Source of the DNA: Butyrivibrio sp. NC3005
GTDB taxonomy: Bacteria; Bacillota; Clostridia; Lachnospirales; Lachnospiraceae
DNA length: 64,000 nucleotides
Assembly: GCF_000424545.1 (NCBI RefSeq)
Contig: NZ_KE384206.1
Location: forward strand, 128,022 to 192,021
Direction: 5' to 3'
The notes below the pieces were generated by a model. That model had not been told where the DNA came from, did not search any database, and was given only the letters and a program-made list of their open reading frames with translations. The position numbers and the translations under genes are program-made. Below, one piece after another: positions 60,332-64,000 of this stretch (within the stretch, counting starts at the first letter, position 1; every line of letters begins with the position of its first letter).

Positions 60332-60360
60332 ACTATATACACCCGGATACTATTTGTCAA
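60332..60360 (-). promoter_or_regulatory. Promoter of the csoR operon with candidate operator
   Basis: On the minus strand TTGACA (60355-60360) and TATAGT (60332-60337) are exactly 17 bases apart. Between them lies GTATCCGGGTGTAT, an imperfect dyad with a central CCGGG, comparable to the G/C-tract boxes of CsoR-type repressors. Its place in the spacer fits autorepression. Confidence 0.62.
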
Positions 60361-60474
60361 TAAAATAATTAACGTTAAAAGGTATCAGTATAGCACTATT
60401 AGTTGTATAATAAAATTAGTATGTTTATGGATTCAATTATTTACATACTTAAACAACACGAGGAGAAAACAGTC

Positions 60475-61692
60475 ATGATGAAAGTAATGCCCATTGAGGC
60501 ACAGATAAAGCCATTTATTTTTTTAATACTTCTAATAAGCCTTCTTTCGTTAAATATTATTTATTCTAAAGCAAATGAGAATATTGGTAATAAGCGTGAA
60601 ATCCGCTGCTTCAAAGGTATGTTGATTTCATTTATGATATATTGTCTTGTTGATTTGCGCTTGCTTATAGGAGAAAGATTTTACTCGATATTTCCAAAAT
60701 TATTCGTACTTTTTGTAGTATCAATTGGTTTTGCCGCAATGTCCTGTGCATGCTTTTTCTGGTTTTTATATGTTTATTCGGATTTGCATATCGCGCAGAA
60801 AAGTTCTCTAAAAAACAAAATAAATATATGGGGAATAATAATCCACATACCTGTACTTATTGATCTATTTATACTGTTCACACCCATGTATGTATTCGTT
60901 TATGAGATAAAAGATGGTGTTGCATACTTCAAACCACTAATAAATCTTATACTTATTATTGATTATATCTACCTTATTGCTGCAACAGGCATTTCTATAT
61001 TTAACAAAAAAAGAGCTAAAACCAAATCTGAAAAGAAAAAATATAATAGCCAGATACTGTTTATTCTATTCTTTACAGTTAGCGGTTTCCTTATTGGCTT
61101 TCTAATGAACCTGCCTGCAATTGAACTATGTGTGATACCTGTAGTATTAAAAATATTCGTAGAACTGCAAGATTCGCAAATATACACAGACGCTCTTACA
61201 AAGCTTTATAACCGAAGACGCATGACTGAATTTATCAATGATGGAATCTCAACTTGCAGCAAAGAAGATCCGCTCACAATAATCATGATTGACATGGATT
61301 ATTTCAAGAGTATCAATGACATATTAGGGCATGATGAAGGAGATAAAGCTCTTATTTATTTTTCTAAATCACTTGGTCACATGCTTTTAAACAAAAGCGC
61401 TGTAGCTGCCAGATGGGGCGGCGACGAATTTGTAGTCTGTGGAAAAGAAAAAGAACTAAGCGAAAAGTTCAGACAATGGCTTCAGGAAGAACTTGAAACC
61501 AATAATGAACTAAGTTACGTTCCACAATTTAGTTCTGGTTTCTATAAGTGTACATCTCCTAATAAAACTTCTGAACAGGTTCTAGTATATGCTGATGCAG
61601 CTCTTTACAAAGACAAAGAAGAGCGTCATAAAATACCAAATAACTTCGTTTCAAAACTTATTGCTATAAAAAACGGAACTGTTTCCTTATGA
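60475..61692 (+). CDS. Membrane-bound GGDEF diguanylate cyclase
   Basis: A 405-residue protein with seven or so N-terminal membrane helices (about 10-215) and a C-terminal GGDEF domain (about 235-395). DALTKLYNRRRMTEF, IMIDMDYFKSINDILGHDEGDKAL and AARWGGDEFVVCG are intact, so c-di-GMP synthesis is expected. The RxxD inhibitory site five residues before GGDEF is missing (text is SAVAARW), so product inhibition through that site is unlikely. GAGGAG nine bases before ATG 60475 decides the start; the frame is open to TTG 60403. The membrane part may sense an unknown signal. Confidence 0.92.
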   Translation: MMKVMPIEAQIKPFIFLILLISLLSLNIIYSKANENIGNKREIRCFKGMLISFMIYCLVDLRLLIGERFYSIFPKLFVLFVVSIGFAAMSCACFFWFLYVYSDLHIAQKSSLKNKINIWGIIIHIPVLIDLFILFTPMYVFVYEIKDGVAYFKPLINLILIIDYIYLIAATGISIFNKKRAKTKSEKKKYNSQILFILFFTVSGFLIGFLMNLPAIELCVIPVVLKIFVELQDSQIYTDALTKLYNRRRMTEFINDGISTCSKEDPLTIIMIDMDYFKSINDILGHDEGDKALIYFSKSLGHMLLNKSAVAARWGGDEFVVCGKEKELSEKFRQWLQEELETNNELSYVPQFSSGFYKCTSPNKTSEQVLVYADAALYKDKEERHKIPNNFVSKLIAIKNGTVSL

Positions 61693-61701
61693 AACAGTTC
61701 C
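61675..61701. terminator. Bidirectional terminator overlapping the end of the GGDEF gene
   Basis: GGAACTGTTTC (61675-61685) and GAAACAGTTCC (61691-61701) form a perfect 11-bp stem around five bases. T runs follow on both strands. The stop codon of the GGDEF gene lies inside the hairpin, and the converging ATPase gene ends at 61707. Confidence 0.92.
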
Positions 61702-61706
61702 ATTTT

Positions 61707-62453
61707 TTAATTGGTCTCAACATAATTAAAGTTATTAAGAAATCTCTTTAATCTCTCAGATTTTGGATTATCAAAGAATTCCTTCGGATTCCCTTCCTCC
61801 ACAATTTTTCCCTCATCGATAAAAATCATCCTATCAGCAACTGCTCTTGCAAACTGCATTTCATGAGTAACTATCAGCATTGTCCTCCCTTCTTTTGCTA
61901 AAGACAATACCACATCTAAAACCTCCTTCACCATCTCCGGATCAAGTGCTGCAGTAATCTCATCTAATAATAAAATCTCCGGTTCCATCATTAATGCCCG
62001 GACAATTGCAACCCTCTGCTTTTGACCGCCAGATAGCTGTCTTGGATAACTATCTTTCTTTGAAAGAAGACCAACTTTGTTTAGAAGTTCTAATGCCTTC
62101 TTAGTTACTTCCTTCTTATCTATCTTTTTCACCTTAACAGGAGCTAAAATCACATTCTGCAAAACAGTCATATGAGGAAACAGTTCATAACTCTGAAAAA
62201 CCATTCCAATCTTTTCTCTGATTTTTCGAAGGTTATGTGCATCAGAATTAATCACTTCTCCATCTAGAATAATCTCACCTTCCTGTATATCTTCCAATGC
62301 ATTAAGGCATCTTAAAAAAGTGCTTTTTCCGCATCCGGACGGTCCAACAATAACGAGTACTTCGCCCTTTTGTACAGATAAATTTAAGTTTTCGAATATA
62401 ATTGTATTTTCGTATTTCTTACTTATATTTTTTACTTTAAGAATTTCACTCAT
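61707..62453 (-). CDS. Amino-acid ABC transporter ATP-binding protein
   Basis: A 248-residue GlnQ-type ATPase: [84 protein letters not shown]. The Walker B follow-on reads DEITAAL where DEPTSAL is usual, the same variation seen in some active relatives. The ATG at 62453, right after the permease stop codon, has GGAAAG upstream and is preferred to 62468. It is the last gene of the second importer operon. Confidence 0.94.
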   Translation of the reverse strand: MSEILKVKNISKKYENTIIFENLNLSVQKGEVLVIVGPSGCGKSTFLRCLNALEDIQEGEIILDGEVINSDAHNLRKIREKIGMVFQSYELFPHMTVLQNVILAPVKVKKIDKKEVTKKALELLNKVGLLSKKDSYPRQLSGGQKQRVAIVRALMMEPEILLLDEITAALDPEMVKEVLDVVLSLAKEGRTMLIVTHEMQFARAVADRMIFIDEGKIVEEGNPKEFFDNPKSERLKRFLNNFNYVETN

Positions 62454-62455
62454 AA

Positions 62456-63124
62456 CTAAACTTTCCATTTCTTTTCTAAAAATCTTGAAAGTAGACTAAT
62501 CGGCCAACAAGCTGCAAAGTACAGCAAGAATATTACCAAAAAAACCCAAAACGCAGCATTTGGGGATGCCGTTCTATTAGCTTCTATTATCTGCTGACCC
62601 ACTTTTAAGACTTCTACAATTCCAATCATCATTACAAGACTTGTAGTCTTAATCATTCTGGTAATAAGATTAATTGATAAAGGTATAAGCATTCTTACCA
62701 CCTGTGGCATAATAATATATCTGTATGTCATAAATGAACTAAGAGAAAGCGCTGCGCTGCTTTCATACTGTATCGTCGGAATGCTCTTTAACGCTCCTCT
62801 TACAAGATCCGACATCTCAGCAGCACCCCAAAATGAGAAAACAATAATAGAAGCAGTTTCTGCTGATAAATTTATTCCTATTACTTTTGTTGAACCAAAA
62901 TACACAATAAACAGAAGAACCATCTGTGGCATAATACGCACAATTTCCAAGTAGATTTTGGAAAAAAATAATACAACACGGTTATGCATAGCCATTAAAA
63001 TTCCCAGAATAATACCAAGTACCAAACTAATAGCAACTGATATCAAACTTATATTAAGTGCAGTGGAAAGCCCCTCCAAAAGCCTTAGCATATTACTACC
63101 TTTTAATAAAACTTCAAAACCCAT
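62456..63124 (-). CDS. Amino-acid ABC transporter permease
   Basis: A 222-residue permease. LEGLSTALNISLISVAISLVLGIILGIL and IQYESSAALSLSSFMTYRYIIMPQVVRMLIPL (EAA loop) identify the polar-amino-acid group. GGAG before the ATG at 63124 supports this start; the frame extends upstream over the neighbouring permease gene. Together with the next permease it probably makes a heterodimeric channel, unlike the single-permease importer at 52653-54858. Confidence 0.93.
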   Translation of the reverse strand: MGFEVLLKGSNMLRLLEGLSTALNISLISVAISLVLGIILGILMAMHNRVVLFFSKIYLEIVRIMPQMVLLFIVYFGSTKVIGINLSAETASIIVFSFWGAAEMSDLVRGALKSIPTIQYESSAALSLSSFMTYRYIIMPQVVRMLIPLSINLITRMIKTTSLVMMIGIVEVLKVGQQIIEANRTASPNAAFWVFLVIFLLYFAACWPISLLSRFLEKKWKV

Positions 63125-63146
63125 TACTTTCACACTCCATTTTGTT

Positions 63147-63800
63147 TTAGCCGTTAATAGAAACCACTTTTTTCTCAATAACACTTCCTAGAAAAGATAC
63201 CGGAAGAAGCATTATTACATAGAAAATCACCAGTAAGAACAAAGCTTCTGTAGTATTGTAATAAAGTCCTATAAGGTCCTTTGCTCTAAACATCAAATCC
63301 ATAAGACTAATTGCAGAAAAAACACTGGTTTCTTTCAATAAAAAAATGACATTTGCCACAATCCCCGGTACACTTTTAGAAAAAGCCTGAGGAAGTATTA
63401 CATATATAAACATTTGAGTCTTACTAAAACCAAGTGCAAGTGAACTTTCAGTCTGAGATATAGATACTCCCTCAAGGCCGCTTCTAAAAACTTCTGCCAT
63501 GTAACTTCCACCAAGAAGTCCTAATCCAACAGCCCCGCAAGTGCCTGCTGATATCACGATACCTATCTTAGGTAGTCCAAAATATATGAAAAACAACTGC
63601 ACCAGTAAAGGCGTGTTTCTAAACAGCTCTATGTAAACTGCGACAATTTGTGAAAGAACAGGGATTTTGAAATGCATTATAAATGCTGATAATATACCTA
63701 TTACAAGCGAAAAAGCTATACCAATCCAACCAATTTTTACGGTAAGTAAAAAAGCATCAACATAAGTTGGAATATACGAAATTACAACATTAAAATCCAT
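63147..63800 (-). CDS. Amino-acid ABC transporter permease
   Basis: A 217-residue permease with the same fold: VDAFLLTVKIGWIGIAFSLVIGIL, LFRNTPLLVQLFFIYFGLPKIG, and the EAA loop ISQTESSLALGFSKTQMFIYVILPQAFSKSVPGI. AAGGG nine bases before ATG 63800 supports this start over TTG 63806. It follows the receptor gene by about 84 bp. Confidence 0.93.
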   Translation of the reverse strand: MDFNVVISYIPTYVDAFLLTVKIGWIGIAFSLVIGILSAFIMHFKIPVLSQIVAVYIELFRNTPLLVQLFFIYFGLPKIGIVISAGTCGAVGLGLLGGSYMAEVFRSGLEGVSISQTESSLALGFSKTQMFIYVILPQAFSKSVPGIVANVIFLLKETSVFSAISLMDLMFRAKDLIGLYYNTTEALFLLVIFYVIMLLPVSFLGSVIEKKVVSING

Positions 63801-63884
63801 CTTCAAAAACCCTTAATCCTTTATTTCAAAACTATTGTTTTGAAATTATTTTATAATCTAAAAAACACTTATCTTTAAACTTAC

Positions 63885-64000
63885 TTATTTGTTATCGCCC
63901 TGTTCAACAACAAGTGTATCCTCATAATCAGCACCATACGTATCAATAAGAGTCTTTTCATAATCAGCATGGAAGAACTTCTCTTTTCCAAGTGTAACAA
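63885..64000 (-). CDS. ABC transporter substrate-binding protein, C-terminal end
   Basis: The gene runs off the right edge. The last 38 residues read VTLGKEKFFHADYEKTLIDT then YGADYEDTLVVEQGDNK and the stop codon (63885-63887). The ending YGADYEDTLVVEQGD is typical of amino-acid receptors of this transporter type, and its position upstream of two permeases and an ATPase supports this. It is not included in full, so ligand and signal cannot be judged. Confidence 0.8.
   Translation of the reverse strand, partial: VTLGKEKFFHADYEKTLIDTYGADYEDTLVVEQGDNK

Noticed and set aside
1-64000. tRNA, rRNA, tmRNA, RNase P or SRP RNA genes
   Set aside because: No T-loop, acceptor or conserved RNA core was recognised on either strand by eye; a tRNAscan/Infernal run would settle this.

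Overview
The window is chromosomal DNA of a low-G+C, Gram-positive-type anaerobe, most likely a member of the Lachnospiraceae (Clostridia); I would guess a relative of Butyrivibrio, Pseudobutyrivibrio or Roseburia, but the genus is inference. Reasons: A+T-rich sequence with strong Shine-Dalgarno sites, the Clostridia-type order rpmA-obg-yhbY-nadD-yqeK-rsfS, an elongasome cluster (mreB-mreC-mreD-PBP2-rodA) reading on into mgsA and a D,D-carboxypeptidase, sepF, an endonuclease-type MutL beside MutS, and many genes familiar from that family (PLP methionine-gamma-lyase-like protein, DUF1292, DUF5662, DUF4340/Gld-type ABC system, YtrA-type GntR exporter operon). No rRNA, tRNA, CRISPR array, prophage or insertion sequence is visible.

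Layout. 1-4376 (+): ribosome assembly and NAD genes, ending in a bidirectional terminator. 4448-14920 (-): tyrosine recombinase, cytidylate-kinase-like protein, RluD-type pseudouridine synthase, lspA, aroB, sepF, a HlyD-like membrane protein, a small P-loop protein, D,D-carboxypeptidase, mgsA and rodA. 14931-30127 (-): PBP2, mreDCB, radC, PLP enzyme, miaA, mutL, mutS, miaB in tight, often overlapping order. 30201-43231 (-): pepT, DUF5662, a GH13 glycogen-debranching-like protein that has lost its catalytic residues, DUF1292, UvrD-type helicase, gltX, lone feoA, a three-gene Gld-type ABC operon and dut. 43481-57096 is an accessory-looking stretch: a surface protein with twelve tandem 14-residue repeats, a CLC channel, a GntR-controlled ABC exporter, a glycosyltransferase, an amino-acid ABC importer, a sce7726-type protein coupled to a GNAT enzyme, and a DJ-1/PfpI protein, interspersed with structured intergenic repeats. 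57237-64000: an HD-GYP protein, a CsoR-headed operon with two membrane-anchored proteins of unknown function, a GGDEF diguanylate cyclase and a second amino-acid ABC importer running off the end.

How it fits together. The left half is housekeeping: translation factors, wall elongation and mismatch repair with tRNA modification (miaA and miaB both lie on the mutSL strand). The right half is transport, envelope and signalling: two glutamine-type importers in opposite orientation, two ABC-2 type exporters, and a c-di-GMP maker and breaker 2 kb apart. Most intergenic terminators can be read directly from the sequence.

Most interesting items: (1) a 129-bp, multi-hairpin intergenic repeat present twice in inverted orientation (47140-47268 and 56216-56344; 124 of 129 positions equal) and sharing a hairpin module with two further sites, with one covarying base pair; (2) a promoter-csoR-DUF4230-membrane protein-terminator unit with a candidate operator, which could be an undescribed metal- or sulfur-responsive envelope system; (3) the catalytically degenerate GH13 protein; (4) mutually exclusive hairpins bounded by direct repeats upstream of the tyrosine recombinase; (5) the amplified 42-bp repeat in the surface protein gene. 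Start sites were moved inward from the longest reading frame wherever a Shine-Dalgarno site clearly supports it; five genes appear to start at TTG.
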